Assembly: GCF_021389935.1 (NCBI RefSeq)
Contig: NZ_CP089979.1
Location: 5,685,001 to 5,749,000, forward strand
From: Fulvivirga ligni
GTDB lineage: Bacteria; Bacteroidota; Bacteroidia; Cytophagales; Cyclobacteriaceae
Length of the DNA: 64,000 bases
Direction: 5' to 3'
Shown one piece after another: positions 50,635 through 59,156 of the stretch (position 1 is its first letter; every line of letters starts with the position of its first letter). A model generated the notes under the pieces. That model was given only the letters and a program-made list of their open reading frames with translations. It made no database searches and was not told the DNA's origin. A program made the position numbers and the translations under genes.

Positions 50635-52884
50635 ATGAACATGATCATTTACCTTGTCCCCCTTCTCGGACTTTTGGGGCTCATTGTTATGTTAGTTAAA
50701 TCGTCTTGGGTGAAAAAACAACCTGCAGGAGACGAAAAAATGCAAACCCTCGCAAATCATATCCGAGAAGGCGCACTAGCCTTCCTAACTGCAGAATATA
50801 AAGTTTTAGCCATCTTCGTTGTCATTGCCGGCGCTTTACTTGGCCTGATTGCCAGTTTGGTAGAAACCACGCATTGGTTCATCGTAATTGCCTTCGTTAT
50901 CGGAGCCTTCTTTTCAGCAGTAGCTGGAAATATAGGCATGCGAATAGCTACCGCGGCCAATGTAAGAACAACGCAGGCCGCTAGAACAAGCTTACCTCAA
51001 GCATTGAAAGTATCTTTCACCGGCGGCACGGTAATGGGCCTTGGTGTAGCAGGACTAGCAGTATTCGGACTTAGCCTTTTATTCACCTTTCTATTCTTTT
51101 GGTTTATGGGAGGAAAATGGACTGCTAATGGCGTGCATGACATGACCATGGTACTAGAAGCTCTGGCAGGATTTTCTCTTGGAGCAGAATCAATCGCCCT
51201 TTTCGCAAGAGTTGGAGGTGGTATTTACACTAAAGCAGCAGATGTTGGCGCTGACCTGGTGGGAAAAGTAGAAGCAGGCATACCAGAAGATGACCCTCGA
51301 AATCCTGCTACTATCGCAGATAACGTGGGAGATAATGTAGGTGACGTAGCTGGAATGGGCGCTGACCTTTTTGGCTCTTATGTAGCCACCGTACTTGCCT
51401 CAATGGTACTTGGAAATTATGTTATTAGAGACATGGGCGGATCCATAGATGACGAATTCAATGGCATCGGCCCTATCTTACTTCCTCTAGTTATTGCTGG
51501 CCTGGGCATTGTATTTTCTATCATCGGCACCTTCTTCATTAACATAAAAGACAATTCAGCTAAGGAAAGTAGTGTACAAGGAGCCTTGAACATGGGCAAT
51601 TGGAGCGCTATCATACTTACAGCGATAGCATCATTTTTCCTAATCCCTATGATGTTACCTGAAACCATGCAGATGAGCTTTTTCGGTGTAGGCATTGTGG
51701 ACGTAAGTGCAATGAACGTTTTCTACGCTGTACTTGTGGGCTTAGCTGTAGGTGGTTTAATATCCTATTTCACCGAATATTACACAGGCCTTGGCAAAAA
51801 GCCAGTGGTAGACATTGTACAAAAATCAGCTACTGGTGCAGCCACTAACATTATTGCCGGCTTAGCCACAGGGATGATCTCAACATTTGCCCCTATTATA
51901 TTATTTTCAGGAGCCATTTGGGGTGCTTATGAACTAGCTGGGTTTTATGGAGTTGCTATAGCAGCATCAGCCATGATGGCCACTACAGCAATGCAATTAG
52001 CAATAGACGCCTTCGGTCCTATCGCGGATAACGCAGGTGGTATCGCAGAAATGAGTGAACTACCAGATGAAGTAAGAGAAAGAACAGACATTCTTGATTC
52101 AGTAGGAAATACCACAGCAGCCATCGGTAAAGGTTTTGCCATCGCATCAGCTGCATTAACTGCATTAGCACTCTTTGCCGCCTATGTGACATTTACAGGG
52201 ATAGATGGAATTAATATATATAAAGCGAAAGTTTTAGCTGCCTTATTTATTGGAGGTATGATTCCAGTAGTTTTTTCAGCCTTCGCCATGAACTCAGTAG
52301 GTAAAGCTGCCATGGAAATGGTAAAAGAGGTGAGAAGACAATTTAAAGAAATACCTGGCATCATGGAAGGTACGGGTAAGCCAGAATATGGTAAGTGTGT
52401 GGACATCTCGACTAAGGCTGCCATTAGAGAAATGATGATACCTGGAGCCATAACTATTATTACTCCTATTATTATCGGTTTTGTTATGGGACCAGAATCA
52501 TTAGGTAGCTATATGGCTGGGGTTGCAGTATCAGGAGTATTGTGGGCTATCTTCCAAAATAACGCTGGTGGTGCTTGGGATAACGCCAAGAAATCCTTTG
52601 AAGCAGGTATCGAAATAGATGGTCAAATGACCTACAAAGGCTCCGATGCTCACAAGGCCGCAGTAACAGGAGATACAGTAGGTGATCCATTTAAGGACAC
52701 TTCAGGTCCTTCTATGAACATATTGATTAAGCTTACTTGCCTGGTGGGGTTAGTGATAGCACCAATCTTAGGAAAGGTTTATGGTGATGAAATGACACCT
52801 CACGAATCAAAAATTCAGGAAACCAAAAAAGAAATTAAATTAACTGCAAATGAAGTCCATCAGGATGACTTTTCAGTGAACTAA
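50635..52884 (+). CDS. hppA: Membrane-bound ion-pumping pyrophosphatase
   Basis: 749 residues with about 16 membrane helices. The pyrophosphate-binding motif is [36 protein letters not shown], quoted here by its key parts DVGADLVGK and [10 protein letters not shown] second acidic site is [12 protein letters not shown] followed by [15 protein letters not shown]. The [10 protein letters not shown] motif carries Ala where K+-independent enzymes carry Lys, so this is the K+-dependent class, pumping Na+ or H+. Sequence alone does not settle the ion. Flanked by terminators, it is a single-gene unit. Confidence 0.95.
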   Translation: MNMIIYLVPLLGLLGLIVMLVKSSWVKKQPAGDEKMQTLANHIREGALAFLTAEYKVLAIFVVIAGALLGLIASLVETTHWFIVIAFVIGAFFSAVAGNIGMRIATAANVRTTQAARTSLPQALKVSFTGGTVMGLGVAGLAVFGLSLLFTFLFFWFMGGKWTANGVHDMTMVLEALAGFSLGAESIALFARVGGGIYTKAADVGADLVGKVEAGIPEDDPRNPATIADNVGDNVGDVAGMGADLFGSYVATVLASMVLGNYVIRDMGGSIDDEFNGIGPILLPLVIAGLGIVFSIIGTFFINIKDNSAKESSVQGALNMGNWSAIILTAIASFFLIPMMLPETMQMSFFGVGIVDVSAMNVFYAVLVGLAVGGLISYFTEYYTGLGKKPVVDIVQKSATGAATNIIAGLATGMISTFAPIILFSGAIWGAYELAGFYGVAIAASAMMATTAMQLAIDAFGPIADNAGGIAEMSELPDEVRERTDILDSVGNTTAAIGKGFAIASAALTALALFAAYVTFTGIDGINIYKAKVLAALFIGGMIPVVFSAFAMNSVGKAAMEMVKEVRRQFKEIPGIMEGTGKPEYGKCVDISTKAAIREMMIPGAITIITPIIIGFVMGPESLGSYMAGVAVSGVLWAIFQNNAGGAWDNAKKSFEAGIEIDGQMTYKGSDAHKAAVTGDTVGDPFKDTSGPSMNILIKLTCLVGLVIAPILGKVYGDEMTPHESKIQETKKEIKLTANEVHQDDFSVN

Positions 52885-52905
52885 TTCTAATAGCACTAAA
52901 TATTA

Positions 52906-52933
52906 AAAGGACTTTACCCAAAGTCCTTTTTTT
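52906..52933 (+). terminator. Intrinsic terminator after hppA
   Basis: A perfect 10-bp stem (AAAGGACTTT at 52906-52915 with AAAGTCCTTT at 52920-52929) and 4-base loop, followed by T residues. Confidence 0.9.
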
Positions 52934-53074
52934 ATAACCAAAACATTTTAGCATGATGTACATTATATATAAAGTGTTTTATTTTATATACCTAAACCAT
53001 AAAAGCATTCACAATCAACAACTAAACTGGTTTGTTTTTGCTTATTTTGTGTAACATCACTTGTAAAAACTACT

Positions 53075-53502
53075 ATGATCAAAAAAATCTTGCTATTATT
53101 ACTGCTTATATTTCCATTCATTACTAATGGTCAAGATATTCTGGGGAAGTGGAAGACCATAGACGATGAAACCGGAGAAGAAAAATTGTGGTGGAGATCT
53201 ATAAAAGAGATGGAAAAGTCTTCGGAAAAATCGTTAAGCTTTTTAGAAACGAAGGTCAGGATCCTGATCCCGTTTGCACAGAATGTCCTACAGACGATCC
53301 GAGGTACGGAAAAAAAATAATTGGAATGGAAATCATCAAAGATCTTCGCAAGGATGGAGATGAATATGTTGATGGCACAGTATTAAAACCTGACGAAGGT
53401 CAAATATATAAATGTAAAATATGGTTGGAAGACGGCAAACTAAACATTCGTGGATATTGGGGGTTGTTTTATAGGACTCAAGAATGGGTAAAAGCCGAGT
53501 AA
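53075..53502 (+). pseudogene. DUF2147 secreted protein, frameshifted
   Basis: The N-terminal part starts at 53075 with a signal peptide (MIKKILLLLLLIFPFITNGQ) and the DUF2147 beginning DILGKWKTIDDETGEEK. The rest of the domain continues in another frame: VVEIYKRDGKVFGKIVKLF, CTECPTDDP, IIGMEIIKDLRK and RGYWGLFYRTQEWVKAE. The frames join at the five-A run in GAAAAATTG near 53184-53190; one extra base there would give a continuous 142-residue protein. Either the gene is broken in this strain or the base is missing from the assembly. A -1 slip on the A-run is a less likely alternative. Confidence 0.8.
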
Positions 53503-53609
53503 GCCATATAACATAACTTAATTTATGCGCTTAAAAAATAATTTTTTAACTCTTAGAGTAAAGCACGGGTTACCAGATAATATTTACTTGTATAAAACAT
53601 CAGAGCTCA

Positions 53610-54149
53610 ATGAAGGACAATGAGGTTTTCGAACGGATATGCCGTGGTGAAGAGAATGCCTTGGAGTATCTTTATAAGAAATACTATAGGATGATGACTA
53701 AACTTGTCATCTCTAATAGTGGTACTGAGCAAGAAGCTAAGGATATTTATCAGGATGCTCTTGTAGTATTTTGGCAAAAAGCTACAAGTGGCAATTTGGT
53801 GCTTACTTCTAAAATCAGTACATACCTCTACAGTATTTGTCAAAATCTGTGGAGGAAGGAGTTAGACAGAAAAAGACGTCTCTCCCATGAAGAAAAAGAT
53901 GGAGAGGAATACATTGATGTTGATACTGCCGAAAGATCTAAGATCATTACCGACTGTATAGGACAACTTGGTGATACATGTAAAAAAGTGCTGATGTTTT
54001 ACTACTTTGACGGGTTATCAATGCAGGACATAGCTGACAAGCTAGGTTTTGCCAACACTAATACCGCCAAAACCAAGAAATACAAGTGTAAAAAGAAATT
54101 AGATGAACTAGTCAAATCTCAATATTCTGAGAGCGACTTTCTTGATTAA
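53610..54149 (+). CDS. ECF-type RNA polymerase sigma factor
   Basis: 179 residues. Region 2 reads RICRGEENALEYLYKKYYRMM and EAKDIYQDALVVFWQKA. Region 4 reads CKKVLMFYYFDGLSMQDIADKLGFANTNTAKTKKYKCKKKL with a clear helix-turn-helix. It pairs with the membrane-anchored protein gene 6 bases downstream, which is its likely anti-sigma factor. No FecR or receptor gene follows, so it is of a different type from the sigma factor at 24377. Confidence 0.9.
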   Translation: MKDNEVFERICRGEENALEYLYKKYYRMMTKLVISNSGTEQEAKDIYQDALVVFWQKATSGNLVLTSKISTYLYSICQNLWRKELDRKRRLSHEEKDGEEYIDVDTAERSKIITDCIGQLGDTCKKVLMFYYFDGLSMQDIADKLGFANTNTAKTKKYKCKKKLDELVKSQYSESDFLD

Positions 54150-54155
54150 CGAAAT

Positions 54156-55118
54156 ATGAGCAAAGTAGAACAAATTGATGCTTATTTCGGAAACGAAATG
54201 ACTGATGCCGAGATGTTAAATTTCGAAAACTCAGTTCATAACGATCCGTCTCTAAAAAAGGAATTTGAATTTCAGCAAGAAATCGTGAATTCCCTAAGAG
54301 AAGCTAGAAAAGCAGAGTTAAAGGCTATGCTAAATGCAGTGCCTGTATCAGGTGGAATGTCCACTGGAAGCTCTCTGTCATTAGGTAAGGTGGTCTCTAT
54401 GGTGGCTGCTGTAGCTATCTTAGGTACTAGCGTTTACTTCATCGCTGATTCAGACAAAGGAGTTCAGCAAGAAAAAGCAATCACCCCGACCATTAAACAA
54501 GAGCCCGTATTAGAGCCCGCTAAAGAAGTAGCTACTTCTTCCATTGAAGAGGAAAGTAATACAGACCTTAGTGAAGGTGCAGCCGCTGACATGATAGCGG
54601 AAGAAACAACTACTACAACTCAGGAACCTTCTGCTCCTCTAAGAGAAACAGAAACCGTGGCAGCAAAAGCTAACGAAGCAAATGAAACCAACACTAACAA
54701 GGTTACAGCTTCTGAAAGCAAGCCGGTAGTGGTAACGAAACCGAATTTTAATAAACCAGATGTTTCCAGCTTTGGAACTGTCCCGGACAAACGAGATAGT
54801 TTGGAAGCACCGGGAGGTAATTTGGCAGGAAATAGATATAAGGAGCAAAAAGGAGTAGAAGTGGAAGTGGAGAATGGAAGTAGAAAGTATGACTTCCATT
54901 ACCAGTTTAAAGATGGTAAGCTTTTCCTTTATGGTGACTTCGATCATAATCTTTATGAGATCCTGGAGATCAACGCTAATAGCGATAAGTCATTATTCTT
55001 ATTCTATCAAAGCAAATATTATTCGCTAGATAAGAGCCAGGCTAAAACTACATCGCTTGAAGCTTTAACTGACTCTAAGCTCATCAACAGATTAGATAGC
55101 ATCAGATCTCAAGACTAA
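54156..55118 (+). CDS. Membrane-anchored putative anti-sigma factor
   Basis: 320 residues. The N-terminus (SKVEQIDAYFGNEMTDAEML, NSVHNDPSLKKEFEFQQEIV) is the helical cytoplasmic domain typical of Bacteroidota anti-sigma factors, without the zinc-binding HxxxCxxC motif. One membrane helix follows (VVSMVAAVAILGTSVYFIAD). The periplasmic part has a long Glu/Thr/Ala-rich linker (about 110-205) and a beta-rich C-terminal sensor (YDFHYQFKDGKLFLYGDFDHNLYEIL). An IS element has inserted 15 bases after its stop. Confidence 0.75.
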   Translation: MSKVEQIDAYFGNEMTDAEMLNFENSVHNDPSLKKEFEFQQEIVNSLREARKAELKAMLNAVPVSGGMSTGSSLSLGKVVSMVAAVAILGTSVYFIADSDKGVQQEKAITPTIKQEPVLEPAKEVATSSIEEESNTDLSEGAAADMIAEETTTTTQEPSAPLRETETVAAKANEANETNTNKVTASESKPVVVTKPNFNKPDVSSFGTVPDKRDSLEAPGGNLAGNRYKEQKGVEVEVENGSRKYDFHYQFKDGKLFLYGDFDHNLYEILEINANSDKSLFLFYQSKYYSLDKSQAKTTSLEALTDSKLINRLDSIRSQD

Positions 55119-55173
55119 TTGAGAATTCGATATGACTAGTCCTAAAATAGATTGACACTATTTTAATTAAAAA

Positions 55174-55992
55174 TTAATTAAGAACCACAGGATATTCTTC
55201 TGTGGTTTTTTCATGTATTTGATTTGGGGTTTTCATATTTAAACTCAAATGAGGTCTTATGTTATTGTAGGTGTTAATAGATTCACTTAAATAGCGTTCT
55301 AATTCTTCCACAGTTTTACATTGATGGATCAAGAATTCTCCCTTAAGAATTCCGTTTACACGCTCTGCTAATGCATTCTGATAACAGTCATATCCTTCAG
55401 TCATAGAAGGAGTAACTCGGTTATTTTTTAGTTCTCTTTGATATATTTCAGAACAATATTGTAAACCTCTATCGGAATGATAAATAAGGTCTTTGGTTGT
55501 TTTTCTACTTTTAAAAGCTTTTTTTAATGCTTTCACGACACTTTCTGCATTCATATCATTGCTTAAATGGTGGCCTACAATTTTTCTTGAGTACGCGTCT
55601 GTTACCAATGAGAGGTAATGTGTCCCCTGATCTGTTTTTATATAGGTGATGTCACTTACAAATACCTCTTCTGGTCTACTCAGCTTTCTGTTTTGATACA
55701 GGTTAGGATGCTTGCGAAGCCAATGTTTTGAGTGAGTCGTTTTTGTGTAATTTTTCTTTGGTTTAACCAACATCCTTTCTCTTCTTAAGTAATCAAACAG
55801 TCCATCTCGACCTATTTTTACTCCATTTTCAACAAAGTCAGCTTTGAGTAAAGCATATAGTTTGCGTGTCCCTAAGCGAGGCATTAACCTTCTTTTGTTC
55901 TCAACTAGTTGTTTTACAAGTAGAAGATCAGACTCTCTTTCAAGCCATGCTTTTTCGTGCTGGTAAATAGTTTGACGGCTTATCCCGAACAA
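55174..55992 (-). CDS. IS3-family transposase OrfB (DDE integrase domain)
   Basis: 272 residues from the ATG at 55992, but the natural product is the OrfAB fusion made by -1 frameshifting: after the slip the frame reads KKALARTARELQQERKLSLA into this ORF. The DDE catalytic core is SDITYIKTDQGTHYLSLVTDAYS, then IYHSDRGLQYCSE, and the Glu in NALAERVNGILKGEFL. An HTH_21-like segment lies at the N-terminus (LMPRLGTRKLYALLK). It cuts and joins the element ends. Confidence 0.93.
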   Translation of the reverse strand: MFGISRQTIYQHEKAWLERESDLLLVKQLVENKRRLMPRLGTRKLYALLKADFVENGVKIGRDGLFDYLRRERMLVKPKKNYTKTTHSKHWLRKHPNLYQNRKLSRPEEVFVSDITYIKTDQGTHYLSLVTDAYSRKIVGHHLSNDMNAESVVKALKKAFKSRKTTKDLIYHSDRGLQYCSEIYQRELKNNRVTPSMTEGYDCYQNALAERVNGILKGEFLIHQCKTVEELERYLSESINTYNNIRPHLSLNMKTPNQIHEKTTEEYPVVLN

Positions 55993-56012
55993 GCGGCAAG
56001 CATGAGCTAAAC

Positions 56013-56420
56013 TTAGCTTTCTTTCTTGCTGGAGTTCTCTTGCTGTCCGGGCAAGTGCTTTTTTCTGATCGCTGTTCCAAACTCTTTGTCTGATATGTCG
56101 ATCATTCTATTTAAAACTAGGTTTCTTGCTTTTTCATCTGCAAGTTCTTTTTCCAAACGCTTGATTTTTTGTGCAGGAGTTTCTTCTGAATTTGGCATCT
56201 TTTTAAAATGGATATAGGGTTGACTCCAATCTAATCGTCCATGCTTTCTTAACCAAGTTAAAACCGTACTTCTTCCTTGAATACCATAACGCCTTTGTGC
56301 TTGCTTATAGGTCAGATCGCCCTTTTCTACTAAATCTACTACTGATAATTTAAAGCCTAAGGTATAATCCCGTTGGGTACGCTTTTTGGCTTTTTCTGAA
56401 TTCTTTTTGTCCTGTTTCAT
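56013..56420 (-). CDS. IS3-family transposase OrfA (helix-turn-helix)
   Basis: 135 residues. The helix-turn-helix binds the IS ends: YTLGFKLSVVDLVEKGDLTY then QAQRRYGIQGRSTVLTWLRKHG. A leucine-zipper-like helix follows (AQKIKRLEKELADEKARNLVL). Near its 3' end the codons AGA AAA AAG form the slippery heptamer A-AAA-AAG at 56058-56064, where a fraction of ribosomes shift -1 into OrfB. Unshifted translation ends at 56013. Confidence 0.92.
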   Translation of the reverse strand: MKQDKKNSEKAKKRTQRDYTLGFKLSVVDLVEKGDLTYKQAQRRYGIQGRSTVLTWLRKHGRLDWSQPYIHFKKMPNSEETPAQKIKRLEKELADEKARNLVLNRMIDISDKEFGTAIRKKHLPGQQENSSKKES

Positions 56421-56470
56421 TATAAGTCTGGTTTATGTCAACTTATTTCAGGACGGGACAATATAAAATA

Positions 56471-56505
56471 AAAAGCCCCTGATAACCTCAGGGGCTTTTT
56501 TATTT
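56471..56505 (+). terminator. Intrinsic terminator displaced by the IS
   Basis: A perfect 12-bp stem (AAAAGCCCCTGA at 56471-56482 with its complement at 56488-56499) and a T-tail. It is the only terminator after the sigma/anti-sigma pair, but the IS now lies between it and the pair. Confidence 0.9.
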
Positions 56506-56557
56506 ACTACGCATGGTTTTATTTTGCGCTTCGTTTAATAACTTAACTCACAATTAT

Positions 56558-56565
56558 TAAATTTG
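56558..56565 (+). promoter_or_regulatory. Candidate -7 element for ftsX
   Basis: TAAATTTG matches TAnnTTTG and ends 19 bases before the GTG start of ftsX at 56585. A TTT at 21 bases upstream is a weak -33 box. Confidence 0.4.
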
Positions 56566-56584
56566 GGTTAATCAAATAATCTGC

Positions 56585-57481
56585 GTGGAAAAAGATAATA
56601 AAAGTAAGAAGAAGAAAAAGCTAGGAAGTTACCCTTATACAAGCGTCGTATTCAGCATTACGCTGGCTCTTTTAGTGATAGGTTTATTTGGTTTACTCAT
56701 CTTACACACTAATCGTTTATCAGAGCTGATCAAAGATAATATTGAATTACAGGTATATCTGGATAAAGATATAACTGATAATCAACGTATCCAGATCCAG
56801 AAAACTCTTTCATCTAAGGATTACGCTTCTGAAAAAGATGATGAGGTACAAATCAGTTTTGTTTCTAAAGAAGAGGCCGCTGAAGATTTCATTAAAGAAA
56901 CCGGCGAAGATTTCAGTGATTTCTTAGGTGAAAATCCACTGAGGGATGCCTATTCGCTAAAAATATCTCCAGAGTATCAAAACAGCCAAAAGCTAGATTC
57001 CATTCAACAGGACATTGAAGCTATAAATGGAGTTTTTGAGGTTGAATATCAGAAAAATGTAGTTGATTCTATTAATGAGAATATCACTACTATCAGCCTA
57101 TTGTTAGTTGGTTTTGCTGTTATCCTCCTATTAGTGGTTATCATCCTGATCAACAACACCATCAAGCTCGCACTATTTTCACAGCGCTTTCTTATCAGAA
57201 GTATGCAATTAGTAGGCGCCAAAGCATCATTTATACAAAAACCGTTTTTAGGAAGAGCCACAATGCATGGCCTTATAAGCGGCATTGTAGCCAGTGCTTC
57301 ATTATATGCATTGATGCAATATGCCTATAGCGAATTCCCTCAGCTGGAAAACCTTTATGAGCCTGAAAAGATATTAATACTTTTTGCTACATTACTTTTT
57401 GCCGGCGCTGTTATTGGCTTCTTCAGCACATTAAGGGCCGTAAAAAAATACCTAAGAATGTCATTAGACGAACTATATTAA
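56585..57481 (+). CDS. ftsX: Cell-division protein FtsX
   Basis: 298 residues from a GTG start (MEKDNKSKKKKKLGSYPYTS). The first membrane helix (VVFSITLALLVIGLFGLLIL) is followed by an extracytoplasmic domain beginning IELQVYLDKDITDNQRIQIQ. Three more helices sit at the C-terminus (SLLLVGFAVILLLVVIILI and on), with NTIKLALFSQRFLIRSMQLVGA, the FtsX hallmark. It activates peptidoglycan hydrolases at the division site with FtsE. No ftsE is in the window, which is usual for this phylum. First gene of a tight plus-strand run. Confidence 0.92.
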   Translation: MEKDNKSKKKKKLGSYPYTSVVFSITLALLVIGLFGLLILHTNRLSELIKDNIELQVYLDKDITDNQRIQIQKTLSSKDYASEKDDEVQISFVSKEEAAEDFIKETGEDFSDFLGENPLRDAYSLKISPEYQNSQKLDSIQQDIEAINGVFEVEYQKNVVDSINENITTISLLLVGFAVILLLVVIILINNTIKLALFSQRFLIRSMQLVGAKASFIQKPFLGRATMHGLISGIVASASLYALMQYAYSEFPQLENLYEPEKILILFATLLFAGAVIGFFSTLRAVKKYLRMSLDELY

Positions 57482-57484
57482 AAC

Positions 57485-57697
57485 ATGGATAATAAGAGTA
57501 AGCTTCCTTTTGGAAAAAAGAATTATAGATTAATGTTAATTGGGCTGGCTGTATTAGTAGTTGGCTTCATCATTATGAGTGTAGATTCAGAGCCTTTCGG
57601 CTTCGGATTTTTAGGACTCACCTTAGGTCCTATCACCGTTATGGCCGGATTTATTATTGAGTTAGTAGCTATTCTTCATAATCCAAAAGAGAGTTAA
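57485..57697 (+). CDS. DUF3098 membrane protein
   Basis: 70 residues, two membrane helices (LMLIGLAVLVVGFIIMSV and LGPITVMAGFIIELVAI) flanking an FGFGFLGLTLG turn. This matches DUF3098, a small Bacteroidota family almost always found between ftsX and uppP. It is 3 bases after ftsX and shares its last base with the uppP start. Function unknown; the position suggests a link to envelope or division. Confidence 0.88.
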   Translation: MDNKSKLPFGKKNYRLMLIGLAVLVVGFIIMSVDSEPFGFGFLGLTLGPITVMAGFIIELVAILHNPKES

Positions 57698-58494
57698 TGA
57701 GTCTTCTTGAAGCAATTATCCTTGGAATCATCCAGGGACTTACTGAATTTCTACCTGTAAGTAGCAGTGGCCATATTGAGATTGGCGCTTATCTGCTCAA
57801 CGTTCAGTCAAGTGACAACCTACTTTTCGCGATCATAGTTCACGCAGCTACTGCACTAAGTACGATAGTGATCTTTAGAAAAGATATTATTGAGATCATC
57901 AAAGATCTCTTCAAATTTGAATGGAACGAGTCTACTCAATTTGTAGCTAAGATTGCGCTAAGTATGATCCCAGTGGGTATCATTGGCGTGCTATTCGAAG
58001 ATAAGATCGAGGCCCTTTTCGCTGGAAACATAGCCTTTGTGGCTTTTATGCTACTGATCACTGGTTTTCTTCTTACTATTACCTACTACACAAAAGACGG
58101 AACTAAGAAAGTAACATTTGGAAGAGCTATAATTATTGGTCTGGCTCAAGCTATAGCCATTTTGCCCGGGATTTCTCGTTCAGGAACTACCCTAGCCACA
58201 TCTTTATATTTAGGTGTGGAGAAGTCAAGAGCTACCAGATTCTCATTTCTTATGGTTCTCCCTCCTATTTTAGGGGCAGCATTATTAAAGACATTAGACT
58301 TCATAAAAGAGCCCGAGCTGGCTGCTGGTGATATATCAGGAGTTGCTCTCATCGCTGGCTTTATAGCCGCTTTTGTGTCAGGCCTATTAGCTTGCCAGTG
58401 GATGATAAGAATTGTAAGACAAGGCAAACTTATCTACTTCGCAGTTTACTGTATCATAGTAGCACTAGTAGTTTTATCAGTCGCTTATTTGTAA
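57697..58494 (+). CDS. uppP: Undecaprenyl-diphosphatase
   Basis: 265 residues with about eight membrane helices. Catalytic motifs are GLTEFLPVSSSGHIEI (residues about 17-32) and LPGISRSGTTLAT (about 152-164). It recycles the lipid carrier undecaprenyl pyrophosphate for cell-wall synthesis and confers bacitracin tolerance. Its stop overlaps the truB start (TAATG). Confidence 0.95.
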   Translation: MSLLEAIILGIIQGLTEFLPVSSSGHIEIGAYLLNVQSSDNLLFAIIVHAATALSTIVIFRKDIIEIIKDLFKFEWNESTQFVAKIALSMIPVGIIGVLFEDKIEALFAGNIAFVAFMLLITGFLLTITYYTKDGTKKVTFGRAIIIGLAQAIAILPGISRSGTTLATSLYLGVEKSRATRFSFLMVLPPILGAALLKTLDFIKEPELAAGDISGVALIAGFIAAFVSGLLACQWMIRIVRQGKLIYFAVYCIIVALVVLSVAYL

Positions 58495-59156
58495 TGGATA
58501 ATCAACAACCGGAAGGTTCTGTCATACTCATTGACAAACCATTAGAATGGACATCTTTTGATGTAGTGAAAAAGCTTAGATATGCCCTAAAGGTTAAAAA
58601 AATTGGGCATGCCGGTACTCTAGACCCATTAGCCACAGGATTACTCATCTTATGCACTGGTAAAATGACTAAGCAAATAGAAAAGTACCAGGGACAAGAA
58701 AAAGAATACACTGGTAAATTCTATTTAGGAAAAACCACCCCTTCTTATGATCTTGAAACTGAAGTGGATAGTGAAACTTCTATTGACCATTTAACATCTG
58801 ATCAAATCCATCGGGCCACTGAGGCTTTCACCGGAATTATAGAGCAAACCCCACCTATCTACTCTGCAATTAAAGTAGACGGAAAAAGAGCTTATGAAGG
58901 AGCACGTAAGGGAGAAGAAGTGAAGCTTAAATCACGAAATGTAGAAGTTAAATCTTTCGAAATTACTGCTATTGACTTGCCTGAAGTGCATTTTAAGATC
59001 ATATGTTCTAAAGGCACATATATAAGAAGTTTAGCTCACGACTTTGGTCAATCACTTGGAGTTGGCGCTTATCTCTCCGAACTTCGCAGAACAAGAATCG
59101 GCGATTTCAAGGTAGAAGACGCCCAAACAATTGAAGAGGCAACAAAAAGGGAATGA
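58494..59156 (+). CDS. truB: tRNA pseudouridine(55) synthase
   Basis: The longer frame from 58392 overlaps uppP and is rejected; the ATG at 58494 (MDNQQPEGSVILIDKPLEWTS) gives 220 residues. The catalytic Asp lies in GHAGTLDPLATGLL. QTPPIYSAIKVDGKRAYE and the C-terminal SKGTYIRSLAHDFG are also family marks. It makes pseudouridine 55 in the tRNA T-loop. Overlaps ribF by 4 bases (ATGA). Confidence 0.95.
   Translation: MDNQQPEGSVILIDKPLEWTSFDVVKKLRYALKVKKIGHAGTLDPLATGLLILCTGKMTKQIEKYQGQEKEYTGKFYLGKTTPSYDLETEVDSETSIDHLTSDQIHRATEAFTGIIEQTPPIYSAIKVDGKRAYEGARKGEEVKLKSRNVEVKSFEITAIDLPEVHFKIICSKGTYIRSLAHDFGQSLGVGAYLSELRRTRIGDFKVEDAQTIEEATKRE

Larger units (their letters stand above)
55134..56460. mobile_element. 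IS3-family insertion sequence (IS150-type), complete
   Basis: 1327 bp. The imperfect terminal inverted repeats start TGACTAGTCCTAAAATAG at 55134 and, inverted, TGTCCCGTCCTGAAATAAG at 56460, with TG...CA ends as usual for IS3. The flanks are ATA on both sides (55131-55133 and 56461-56463), a 3-bp target duplication. It encodes OrfA and OrfB joined by a slippery A-AAA-AAG (56058-56064). All parts are intact, so it may still move. Confidence 0.92.
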
